Assembly (NCBI GenBank): GCA_963583595.1
Contig: CAUZWC010000198.1
Span: forward strand, 1-6,220
Direction of reading: 5' to 3'
DNA length: 6,220 bases
From: JABIRQ01 sp963583595
GTDB taxonomy: Bacteria; Pseudomonadota; Alphaproteobacteria; CADEGL01
This document shows, one piece after another, positions 1 to 5,849 of this stretch (position 1 is its first letter; the number at the start of each line of letters is the position of its first letter). The notes beneath the pieces were generated by a model, which saw only the letters and a program-made list of their open reading frames with translations, ran no database searches and had not been told where the DNA came from. The translations under genes and the position numbers were made by a program.

Positions 1-1214
1 TGCTGGAAGCCGGCGCCGATTCGCCCGCCATCGCGGTGGCCGAACGCCTGGGCGTTCCGATCCTGCGCCTCGAAGCGCGGCGCGATGAAGGCGCTGGCCT
101 GTTCGATCTTCTGGGCGATGCCGGCGGTGCGCCGGCAGCGGGCGGCATGGCGGAGCCGGATGATATAGCGCTTGTGCTGCACACCTCGGGCACGACCTCG
201 CGGCCCAAGATCGTGCCCCTGGCCCAAACCAATATCTGCGCCACGGCGCGGCATATCGGCGAAACCCTGGCCCTGAAACCGGCCGACCGCTGCCTCAACA
301 TCATGCCCCTGTTCCATATCCACGGCTTGATGTCGGCTGTGCTCTCCAGCCTGGCGGCCGGCGCCAGCGTCTTCTGCTCACCGGGCTTCAACGCCCTCAA
401 ATTCTTCTCCTGGTTGGAGGAAGCCGGGCCGAGCTGGTACACGGCCGTGCCGACCATGCATCAGGCCATCCTGAGCCGCGCCGCGCGCAACCAGGAGACC
501 GTCGACAAGGCCAAGCTGCGCTTCATCCGCTCCTCTTCCTCCTCCCTCGCGCCCCAGGTCATGGCCGAGTTGGAACAGGTCTTCGGCGCCCCGGTCATCG
601 AATCCTACGGCATGACCGAAGCGGCCCATCAGATGACCTCGAACCCCCTGCCGCCGCGCGAACGCAAGCCGGGCTCGGTCGGCGTCGCCGCCGGGCCGGA
701 GGTCGCGGTCATGGGCCCGGACGGCACCTTCCTGCCCGCCGGGACCGAGGGCGAAGTCGTGATTCGCGGCCCCAACGTCACCCGGGGCTACGAGAACAAT
801 CCCGAGGCCAATGCCGGTGCCTTCACCGAGGGCTGGTTCCACACCGGCGATAACGGCGTGATGGACGAAGGCGGCTATCTGAGCATCACCGGGCGGATCA
901 AGGAAATCATCAACCGGGGCGGCGAGAAGATTTCGCCACGCGAGGTCGACGAGATTCTGATGGACCATCCGGCGGTCGCCCAGGCCGTCACCTTCGCCAT
1001 GCCCCATGACAAGCTGGGCGAGGAAGTCGCCTGCGCCATCGTGTTGCGCGAAGGCGCCGCGGCCGAGGAACGCGAGATCCGGGATTTCGCCGCCACCCGC
1101 CTCGCCGATTTCAAAGTGCCGCGCAAGGTTTTCTTCCTCGAGGAGATCCCCAAGGGCGCGACCGGCAAGCTGCAGCGCATCGGCCTGGCCAAGCAATTGG
1201 GCCTGGCCCCGTGA
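1..1214 (+). CDS. Acyl-CoA synthetase, oxalate-CoA ligase (AAE3/Pcs60)-like, 5'-truncated by the window
   Basis: AMP-forming ligase of the ANL superfamily that joins a carboxylic acid to CoA through an acyl-adenylate. The reading frame is open from base 3, so the true start lies upstream; 403 residues are visible and roughly 100-120 N-terminal residues are probably missing. Counting from the GTG at 36, the phosphate-binding loop HTSGTTSRPK is at 49-58, YGMTEA at 191-196, GWFHTGD at 266-272, GRIKEIINRGGEKISP at 286-301, and the C-terminal PKGATGKLQR carries the adenylation lysine, Lys378. Ser instead of Gly in SGTTSRPK, the segment EAAHQMTSNPLPP, and RGPNVTRGYENNPEAN are features I associate with plant AAE3 and yeast Pcs60 oxalyl-CoA synthetases rather than fatty-acid ligases. 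It overlaps the next gene by four bases (GTGA), implying translational coupling. Family membership is very secure; oxalate as substrate is a good inference, with another short acid as the alternative. Confidence 0.9.
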   Translation, partial: LEAGADSPAIAVAERLGVPILRLEARRDEGAGLFDLLGDAGGAPAAGGMAEPDDIALVLHTSGTTSRPKIVPLAQTNICATARHIGETLALKPADRCLNIMPLFHIHGLMSAVLSSLAAGASVFCSPGFNALKFFSWLEEAGPSWYTAVPTMHQAILSRAARNQETVDKAKLRFIRSSSSSLAPQVMAELEQVFGAPVIESYGMTEAAHQMTSNPLPPRERKPGSVGVAAGPEVAVMGPDGTFLPAGTEGEVVIRGPNVTRGYENNPEANAGAFTEGWFHTGDNGVMDEGGYLSITGRIKEIINRGGEKISPREVDEILMDHPAVAQAVTFAMPHDKLGEEVACAIVLREGAAAEEREIRDFAATRLADFKVPRKVFFLEEIPKGATGKLQRIGLAKQLGLAP

Positions 1215-2191
1215 AGATCTGCGTCTTCGGCGCGGGCGCGATCGGCGGCTATCTGGGCGTCCAGCTTGCCCTGGCTGGGCAGAAAGTCAGCCTGATCGCG
1301 CGCGGCCCGCATCTGGCCGCGATGAAGAAAAACGGCCTGACCCTGCGCATCGACGGCGATGAGCGAGTGGCGCACCCGCTCTGCACCGACGATCCGGCCG
1401 AGGCCGGGGTGCAGGATGTCGTTATCATCGGCCTCAAGGCCCATTCCGTGCCCGGGGTGGTCGAGGCCATGCAGCCCCTGCTCGGCCCCGACACCGCCAT
1501 CGTTTCGGCCGTCAACGGCGTGCCCTGGTGGTATTTCCACGAGCTGGGCGGCCCGCATGACGGCGCGCGGCTCGAAGCAGTCGATCCCGGCGACGTGCAA
1601 TGGAACGGGCTGGGGCCGGAACGCATGATCGGCTGTGTCGTCTATCCCGCCTGCGAGGTGGTCGAGCCGGGCGTGATCGAGCATATCGATGGCGACCGTT
1701 TCACCCTGGGCGAGCCTTCGGGCAAAAAGACCGAACGGATCGCGCGCATTTCCGGCGCCATGATCGAGGCCGGCCTGAAGGCCCCGGTGCGGCCCAATAT
1801 CCGCAACGAAATATGGGTCAAGCTTTGGGGCAATCTGGCCTTCAATCCGTTGAGCGCCCTGACCCATGGGACCCTGGACGTGATCGCCGGCGCTCCCGGC
1901 ACCCGCGCCGTCGCCAAGGCCATGATGCTGGAAGCGAAGGCGGTGGGCGAGGCGCTGGGCGTGCGCTTCCGCATCGATGTGGAGAAGCGGATCGACGGGG
2001 CGGGCGCGGTCGGCGCGCACAAGACCAGCATGTTGCAGGACCTCGAACGCGGCCGGCCGATGGAAATCGACGCCATCGTGACGGCGGTCCAGGAGATGGG
2101 CCATCTCGTCGGGGTGAAAACGCCGACAATCGACATCATCCTCGCCCTGGTGCGACAACGGGCGCGCATCGCCGGCTGCTACGCTGCCTGA
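1211..2191 (+). CDS. panE: Ketopantoate reductase family protein (PanE/ApbA); candidate oxalyl-CoA reductase
   Basis: A 326-residue cytosolic NAD(P)H-dependent reductase; E. coli PanE has 303. The N-terminal Rossmann fold shows GAGAIG (7-12), then Asn102 in VNGVPWW. The C-terminal domain aligns with the E. coli PanE active site: Lys204, Asn208 and Asn212 have the spacing of E. coli Lys176/Asn180/Asn184, and Ser273 and Glu285 match Ser244/Glu256. All catalytic positions are therefore kept. The GTG start at 1211 sits inside the stop of the upstream ligase (GTGA) and has no good Shine-Dalgarno sequence, so translation probably depends on coupling. The classic role is reduction of 2-dehydropantoate to pantoate in CoA synthesis. 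The NGVPWWYF-type motif and the CoA-ligase partner point to a side subgroup. A PanE homologue in Methylobacterium extorquens (PanE2) is known to reduce oxalyl-CoA to glyoxylate, and that role would fit here. Family is certain, substrate is inferred. Confidence 0.9.
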   Translation: MKICVFGAGAIGGYLGVQLALAGQKVSLIARGPHLAAMKKNGLTLRIDGDERVAHPLCTDDPAEAGVQDVVIIGLKAHSVPGVVEAMQPLLGPDTAIVSAVNGVPWWYFHELGGPHDGARLEAVDPGDVQWNGLGPERMIGCVVYPACEVVEPGVIEHIDGDRFTLGEPSGKKTERIARISGAMIEAGLKAPVRPNIRNEIWVKLWGNLAFNPLSALTHGTLDVIAGAPGTRAVAKAMMLEAKAVGEALGVRFRIDVEKRIDGAGAVGAHKTSMLQDLERGRPMEIDAIVTAVQEMGHLVGVKTPTIDIILALVRQRARIAGCYAA

Positions 2192-2214
2192 CCCGGAAAC
2201 GCCCAGCAACGCCG

Positions 2215-2244
2215 ACTAAAGAAGGTAACACCCACTAAAGAAGG
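2215..2244. repeat. Two 11-base direct repeats (actaaagaagg) before the dead cydA start
   Basis: The word actaaagaagg occurs at 2215-2225 and again at 2234-2244, a 19-base period. Both copies end in a purine-rich Shine-Dalgarno-like stretch. The second extends to aaggagg (2241-2247), six bases before the former cydA start codon (now ACG at 2254), so it is probably the relict ribosome binding site. The first copy has no start codon at a useful distance. A local tandem duplication in the leader is the simplest reading. The rest of the gap between the reductase stop and 2254 shows no terminator or promoter that I can support. Confidence 0.55.
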
Positions 2245-2253
2245 AGGACGGCC

Positions 2254-2391
2254 ACGGAATTCGACGCCGTCCTCCTCTCTCACATTCAGTTCGGCTTTAC
2301 CCTCGCCTTCCATATCCTGTTCCCGACCCTGACCATCGGGCTCGGTCTTCTTCTGGTCTTCGTCGAGGCCCAGTGGCTGCGCACGCGGGGC
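2254..2391 (+). pseudogene. cydA: cydA remnant: N-terminus of cytochrome bd oxidase subunit I
   Basis: Reading from 2254 without a valid start gives about 45 residues that match the first transmembrane region of cytochrome bd quinol oxidase subunit I: EFDAVLLSHIQFGFTLAFH, then ILFPTLTIGLGLLL and EAQWLRT. The His in AFHILFP corresponds to the conserved N-terminal heme-ligand histidine of the family. A strong ribosome binding site (aaggagg, 2241-2247) lies six bases before ACG, where family members have ATG followed directly by Glu-Phe-Asp-like residues, so the start codon appears to have mutated from ATG to ACG. After about residue 45 the CydA match stops and CydB sequence begins in the same frame (junction about 2380-2398). 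More than 400 residues of CydA, including the remaining heme ligands and the quinol loop, are therefore gone. The product cannot function as an oxidase. Confidence 0.85.
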
Positions 2392-2879
2392 GAGGCCTGG
2401 CTGATTCTCAAGACCGAGGAACTGCTGCAGGCCTGGTGCGACCGCGCGGCGAAGAGGCTTCTGATCGGCGTGCTGATCTTCATCGCGACCGTCAGCCCGT
2501 GAACGCCCTTCGCCGAACCGGAGATCGCCGCGCGCTGGTTATCCTGGCCCCAGATCGCCTATCTTTCGCCCTTACCGATCCTGACCGGGGTGCTGGCCCT
2601 GGCCCTCTAGCGGGTGCTGGCGGGGGGCCGGGCCACGAAAGGGCGCCCTTCCTCTATGCCATCTCCCTGATCCTCCTGGCCTATATCGGGTTGGGAGTCA
2701 GCCTCTGGCCCTATGCCGTGCCGCGCGAGATGACCATCTGGCAAGCCACGGCCGACCCCATGACCCAGGGGTTCCTGCTGATCGGGGTCACCGTGATGAT
2801 TCCGCTCATCCTGGCCTATACGGCATACACCTAACGGGTTTTCCGGGGTAAGGTGCGCGAAGAAGACACTTACCATTGA
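2392..2879 (+). pseudogene. cydB: cydB remnant: C-terminal half of cytochrome bd oxidase subunit II
   Basis: In the same frame as the cydA remnant the sequence continues with AWLILKTEELLQ, which matches the mid-protein segment of CydB (E. coli has ATYLQMRTVGELH). It then runs as TPFAEPEIAARWLSWPQIAYLSP, PFLYAISLILLAYIGL, SLWPYAVP and PLILAYTAYT to the C-terminus RVFRGKV...TYH and a TGA at 2877. Three in-frame stops break it: TGA at 2500, where relatives have Trp (LWTPF); TAG at 2608, also a Trp site; and TAA at 2832, normally Tyr in YTYWVF, followed by Trp to Arg. A frameshift lies between about 2611 and 2645, close to a run of six G, because the match jumps from the 2254 frame to the 2373 frame. 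About the first 190 residues of CydB are missing. Clearly a pseudogene, yet still well recognisable, so decay seems fairly recent. Confidence 0.87.
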
Positions 2880-2903
2880 CGGATTTCTCCTGACGGCCGA
2901 ATC

Positions 2904-3161
2904 ATGATCGACAGCCCCTATGGAACGGTCGGCCTGCCTCGCGCGCGCCGCCAGAATCGACGCCGGAACCGCCCCCAGCGGGTGCCCGGCACAGTCAAAT
3001 CGCCCTGCATCGGCGTCTGCACCCTGGACGAGGCCACCGGCTTCTGCCGCGGCTGTCACCGCAGTCTGGTGGAAATTCGCGACTGGATGATCCTGGACGA
3101 CGACGACCGCCGCACGATCATGGCGAAGGTCGTCATACGCAAGGGCGTGGTGCCGGAATAA
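2904..3161 (+). CDS. DUF1289 family small cysteine-motif protein
   Basis: An 85-residue protein with a DUF1289 domain at about 32-80: SPCIGVCTLDEATGFCRGC followed by an IRDWMILDDDDRRTIM segment. The four cysteines, C-x3-C-x8-C-x2-C, look like a metal or iron-sulfur site. The family's biochemical function is unknown to me and I do not assign one. The N-terminal ~30 residues are rich in Arg and do not resemble the domain. No clear Shine-Dalgarno sequence precedes the ATG at 2904, so a later GTG at 2982, two residues before the domain's conserved start, is a possible alternative; neither start has strong support. The gene begins 24 bases after the dead cydB stop, so it may once have been the last gene of that transcript. 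The domain is complete and uninterrupted, unlike the wreck upstream, which suggests it is still under selection. Confidence 0.78.
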   Translation: MIDSPYGTVGLPRARRQNRRRNRPQRVPGTVKSPCIGVCTLDEATGFCRGCHRSLVEIRDWMILDDDDRRTIMAKVVIRKGVVPE

Positions 3162-3222
3162 GACCGCGGCTCCCAAATTCTTCTTGGACGACGGATAAGT
3201 TTTCCACTGGTGTGACGTCCAG

Positions 3223-3243
3223 CCGGAGGCACTAGGCTTCCGG
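3223..3243 (+). other. Hairpin in the leader of the SDR gene
   Basis: ccggaggc (3223-3230) pairs with gcttccgg (3236-3243) around a five-base actag loop, giving an eight-pair stem with one G-T pair. No T-run follows, so it is unlikely to be an intrinsic terminator for the DUF1289 gene. It ends 17 bases before the SDR ribosome binding site and could shape the mRNA leader or be a protein-binding palindrome. In the rest of the 110-base leader I see no convincing -35/-10 pair. Confidence 0.35.
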
Positions 3244-3260
3244 TAGAAATCGAGTAACAA

Positions 3261-3268
3261 GGGAGAGG
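3261..3268 (+). promoter_or_regulatory. Ribosome binding site of the SDR gene
   Basis: The purine-rich gggagagg lies three bases before the ATG at 3272, with its GGAG core seven to ten bases upstream. This is the best Shine-Dalgarno match on the + strand for an intact gene and fixes the SDR start at 3272. Confidence 0.6.
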
Positions 3269-3271
3269 AAT

Positions 3272-4030
3272 ATGAGCGATCAGCGGGTCGCCATCGTCAC
3301 CGCCGCCGGCAAGGGGATCGGCGCGGCCTGCGCCAAGGGCTTGGCCGAATCCGGGCATAAAGTCGTTCTGATGTCCCGGTCGGAGGGCGCGATCGATCTG
3401 GCCGAGAAACTGGGCGGGATCGGCATGAAGGGCTCCGTCCTCGAAACCAAGGATCTGGAAGCCCTGGTCAAACTGGCTATGGACACCTATGGCCGTATCG
3501 ACAGCGTGGTCGTGAACACCGGCCATGGCGAAGGCACTACGGAATACACCCACGGATCGGGCTATCACGCCGACGATACGGTCGACCGCAAGCTGCTAGA
3601 TATCGACGACGAGGCTTGGCATGGCGGCCTCGACCTCTATGTCATGGCCACGATTCGCATGGCCCGGCTGGTAACGCCTATCATGCGCAAACAAGGCGGC
3701 GGCGTGTTCCTCAACATCTCGTCCTTCGGCGCGACCGAGGCGCGGCCCGCCTCCCCGATGAGCGTCCTGCGTGGCGGGCTGCACGGTTTCACCAAGCTCT
3801 ATGCCGACCAATACGCGCGGGACAATATCCGCATGAACAACTTGCTGCCCGGCTTCATGATGAATGTCGAGTTGAAGGAAAAGGCCGCCAACGGCATTCC
3901 CCTGGGCCGCAGCGCTACGGAGCGCGAATTGTGCGGCACGGTTGCTTATCTCTGCTCACCCGAGGCCGGTTACGTCACCGGTCAGAACATCCTGATGGAT
4001 GGCGGCGGCAACCGCGCCATTCCGCACTGA
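3272..4030 (+). CDS. SDR family protein with degenerate catalytic residues
   Basis: A 252-residue classical-length short-chain dehydrogenase/reductase, FabG-like in overall layout. The NAD(P)-binding turn is TAAGKGIG (10-17), the post-beta4 motif is VVNTGHG (79-85), the Ser motif is NISS (148-151), and the C-terminal signature is GYVTGQNILMDGG (233-245). The active site is abnormal. Where classical members have Tyr-x3-Lys, this protein has Met163-Ser-Val-Leu-Arg167, and the helix alpha4 Asn is Asp121. Only the Ser survives of the Asn-Ser-Tyr-Lys tetrad. I recall alphaproteobacterial SDRs with the same LRxGLxxFTKLYAD surroundings and Ser or similar in place of Tyr, so this is probably an established divergent clade, not a fresh mutation. 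It may bind a nucleotide without classical hydride-transfer chemistry, or use another acid. It stands alone on the + strand with its own leader and converges with the operon to its right. The usual annotation would be 3-oxoacyl-ACP reductase; I would not infer that activity. Confidence 0.9.
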   Translation: MSDQRVAIVTAAGKGIGAACAKGLAESGHKVVLMSRSEGAIDLAEKLGGIGMKGSVLETKDLEALVKLAMDTYGRIDSVVVNTGHGEGTTEYTHGSGYHADDTVDRKLLDIDDEAWHGGLDLYVMATIRMARLVTPIMRKQGGGVFLNISSFGATEARPASPMSVLRGGLHGFTKLYADQYARDNIRMNNLLPGFMMNVELKEKAANGIPLGRSATERELCGTVAYLCSPEAGYVTGQNILMDGGGNRAIPH

Positions 4031-4047
4031 CCGGCCATTAGCCTGTT

Positions 4048-4150
4048 CTCCCCTCACCTTCCCACCGCTTCGCGGCGGGCCCCTCTCTCTCTCCAAGGAG
4101 AGGGATTTTAGCTCCCTCTCCTTGGAGAGAGAGAGGGGTGAGGGGAAGAA
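4048..4150. repeat. Large intergenic palindrome, REP-like; probable bidirectional terminator
   Basis: The core is a perfect 25-base inverted repeat (4080-4104 against 4114-4138) around a nine-base attttagct loop, built from ctctct and ccaaggaga words. A second outer pair, cccctcacc at 4050-4058 against ggtgagggg at 4137-4145, brackets a small ccgcttcgcgg hairpin (4065-4075). Palindromes with CCCTCACC borders and CT-rich arms are common dispersed repeats in alphaproteobacterial genomes, from my knowledge of such sequences; copy number here is unknown. It fills the gap between two convergent genes (SDR ends at 4030, FAD subunit ends at 4162), so it would stop transcription from both sides. The T-rich tract is absent on the right side, where gaagaaaaacc follows; read on the - strand, the GGTTTTTCTTC precedes the stem. 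Confidence 0.8.
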
Positions 4151-4161
4151 AAACCCGCCGA

Positions 4162-5553
4162 CTACTCCGCCTTGGCGCGGAAGGCCGGCGAGGCGAGGGC
4201 ACCGAGGGTCACCGGCTTGAAAGGCGGACGCGGGCGATAGGCTGGCACCTCGGCATCGTCCAGGCCCCGCGTCTCGGCGATCAGGGCGGAGACGGTCGGC
4301 GCGCAGAGCCGCCCCTGGCACGGCCCCATGCCGCAGCGGGTATAGGCCTTGGCCTGGGTCAGGCCGAGCGCGCCGAGACGCGCCGCCTGGCGGATCTGGC
4401 CCGCCGTCACTTCTTCGCAACGGCAGGCGATGGTGTCGTCCGCGGCCGGCACGCGCTGGCTCCGGGCCGGCCGGTAGAGACGATCAAGAAAGGCCCGCGC
4501 CCCGGCGACCGATTTCAGGGCGCCACGCGCCTCGGCGACCCCCGCCTGATCCAGCCCGGCCCGACCCAGGGCCATGGCCGCGCCATGGGCGGCCAGCAGG
4601 CCCAGATGCTCCGCCGCCTCCGCGCCCCAGATGCCGGCGCCGTCGCCGGCGACCGAGAAGCCCGGCTTGTCGGCGCGGCCCCATTCGTCGAGCCGCGGCT
4701 GCCACCATTGCTGGATATCGTTCCAGCCATGCTCCAGCCCCAGCGCGAGGGAAATATGGGTGTTTGGAATGACCCCTTCATGCAACAGGACGAGGGGAGT
4801 CTGGATGGTCTGGCGCCGTCCGCCTTTTTGGAAGGTCACGGCCTCGGCCCCGCCTTCGCCCTCGATGCGCACATCCGTCACGCCGCGAATGCGCCGCACC
4901 CGGGCGGATCGTAGATCGCGCAGCCAGCGCCGGCCCTTGGCCAAGAGGCGGCCCTGGCTCAGCATGCCCGGCGCATGGGGCAGCGCGGACCAGAGGTTCG
5001 CACGCGGCACGGTTTCCAGAATCGCGCCGATCTGCGCCCCAGCCTTCAGATACTGCCAGGCGACGAGATAGAGCAGCGGGCCGCCGCCGACGAGCACCGC
5101 CGGCTGATCGGGCACATAGCCACCGGTTTTGAGCAGGATCTGCGCCGCGCCCACGGTCATCACCCCCGGCAGGGTCCAGCCGGGCACCGGAACGGGACGC
5201 TCGATCGCCCCGGTGGCGAGCAGGACATGGCGCGCCCGCAGGTCCTCCGAGCCACCGTCGCGCAGGAACGCGATCTCGCCACCCGCCATCACGTCCCAGA
5301 CCGTGGCACCCGGGCGATAGTCGATATCGGCGGCGTGGAACTTTTCGATCAGTTCCATCCCATGGGCATAATCCTCGCCCAAAGCCTCCAGCACTTCCGG
5401 GGTCGGCTGGGCCGGGTTGCGGTAGATCTGGCCGCCGGGCCGGGGCTGCTCGTCAAGCAGGCCCACCTTGAGGCCGAGACGCGCGGCGGCCATGGCGGCC
5501 GACATGCCGGCCGGGCCCGCGCCGATCACCGCCAGGTCCCAATCGGCGCTCAT
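4162..5553 (-). CDS. FAD-dependent dehydrogenase alpha subunit with C-terminal BFD-like [2Fe-2S] domain (HcnB/OoxA-like)
   Basis: A 463-residue flavoprotein subunit of a membrane-linked or soluble heterotrimeric amine/amino-acid dehydrogenase. The FAD Rossmann motif GAGPAG is at 11-16, PRPGGQIYR at 37-45, the ATG motif in LLATGAIERP at 111-120, and the second FAD signature VAGDGAGIWG at 301-310. The middle dinucleotide motif reads VGGGPLL (155-161) and lacks the third Gly of a normal NAD site; this is usual in the HcnB/opine oxidase family and suggests no NAD binding. The C-terminal BFD-like domain shows CRCEE (377-381) and CGMGPCQGRLC (407-417); Cys377, Cys379, Cys412 and Cys417 are the expected cluster ligands. 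Start: ATG at 5553 overlaps the upstream stop by four bases (ATGA), with ggagg eight bases before it (5562-5566). The partner genes fit HCN synthase, opine oxidase and D-hydroxyproline dehydrogenase alike; the substrate is open. Confidence 0.92.
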   Translation of the reverse strand: MSADWDLAVIGAGPAGMSAAMAAARLGLKVGLLDEQPRPGGQIYRNPAQPTPEVLEALGEDYAHGMELIEKFHAADIDYRPGATVWDVMAGGEIAFLRDGGSEDLRARHVLLATGAIERPVPVPGWTLPGVMTVGAAQILLKTGGYVPDQPAVLVGGGPLLYLVAWQYLKAGAQIGAILETVPRANLWSALPHAPGMLSQGRLLAKGRRWLRDLRSARVRRIRGVTDVRIEGEGGAEAVTFQKGGRRQTIQTPLVLLHEGVIPNTHISLALGLEHGWNDIQQWWQPRLDEWGRADKPGFSVAGDGAGIWGAEAAEHLGLLAAHGAAMALGRAGLDQAGVAEARGALKSVAGARAFLDRLYRPARSQRVPAADDTIACRCEEVTAGQIRQAARLGALGLTQAKAYTRCGMGPCQGRLCAPTVSALIAETRGLDDAEVPAYRPRPPFKPVTLGALASPAFRAKAE

Positions 5554-5849
5554 CCGCCGATCCTCCGTGCGCCGTCCTGGCGGTCGATCCGCATGCCCTC
5601 GCGAATCTCCGTCATGCAGGCCTGCCTATTGGGCGCGCCGTCGATCATGACCAGGCAATCGAAGCAGACGCCCATCATGCAATAGGGGCCGCGAGGCGCG
5701 CCGGTCACCGGCGTCGTCCGGCCCGTGGCTTCGCCAGCCGCGACCAGCACCGCCGCCACCGTCTCACCCCGAGGCAGAGTCACGGGCTTGCCGCCGACGG
5801 TCACCGTGACCGTCTCAACCGGGCTAGCGGTCTCGAGCCTACGAAACAT
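5550..5849 (-). CDS. Small [2Fe-2S] ferredoxin-like subunit of the dehydrogenase (HcnA/OoxC-like)
   Basis: A 99-residue protein with one plant-type ferredoxin-like fold. It opens with a beta-hairpin segment (VTVTVGGKPVTLPRG, 14-28) and a helix (ETVAAVLVAAG), then the cluster loop with Cys57, Cys62, Cys65 and Cys78, spaced C-x4-C-x2-C-x12-C; the loop reads CMMGVCFDC. The short size and the loop are characteristic of the gamma subunits of HcnABC-type and D-hydroxyproline-dehydrogenase-type complexes. There it passes electrons between the flavin sites and the acceptor, with the FAD subunit holding the second cluster. The ATG at 5849 has ggag seven bases upstream (5857-5860). The gene overlaps the DAO-type gene before it by 11 bases and the alpha gene after it by four, so the three are clearly one translationally coupled operon. 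Confidence 0.92.
   Translation of the reverse strand: MFRRLETASPVETVTVTVGGKPVTLPRGETVAAVLVAAGEATGRTTPVTGAPRGPYCMMGVCFDCLVMIDGAPNRQACMTEIREGMRIDRQDGARRIGG

Noticed and set aside
378..1196. 272-codon open frame on the - strand inside the ligase gene
   Set aside because: No recognisable motif; mirrors the codon pattern of the sense gene.
875..2209. 444-codon open frame on the - strand across the ligase end and the whole reductase gene
   Set aside because: It lies antisense to two genes with full family motifs; the translation is low-complexity and His/Arg/Gly/Asp-rich, as expected for a shadow frame in GC-rich DNA.
2373..2834. 153-codon + strand frame over the cydB remnant read as one small membrane protein
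   Set aside because: Only its second half matches CydB; its first half is the wrong frame of the CydA/CydB remnant. It is a product of the frameshift, not a gene.
3183..3212. Possible sigma70 promoter (ttggac as -35) before the SDR gene
   Set aside because: No acceptable -10 hexamer at 16-18 bases from it.
2607..3260. 217-codon - strand open frame across the cydB remnant and the DUF1289 gene
   Set aside because: Antisense to recognisable CydB and DUF1289 sequence; no family resemblance.
4048..4150. CRISPR repeat or insertion-sequence end
   Set aside because: Only one palindromic unit, no spaced repeats, no transposase frame and no flanking target-site duplication.
4138..4914. 258-codon + strand frame antisense to the FAD subunit
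   Set aside because: The - strand frame carries all FAD and cysteine motifs; the + frame begins inside the palindrome and has none.
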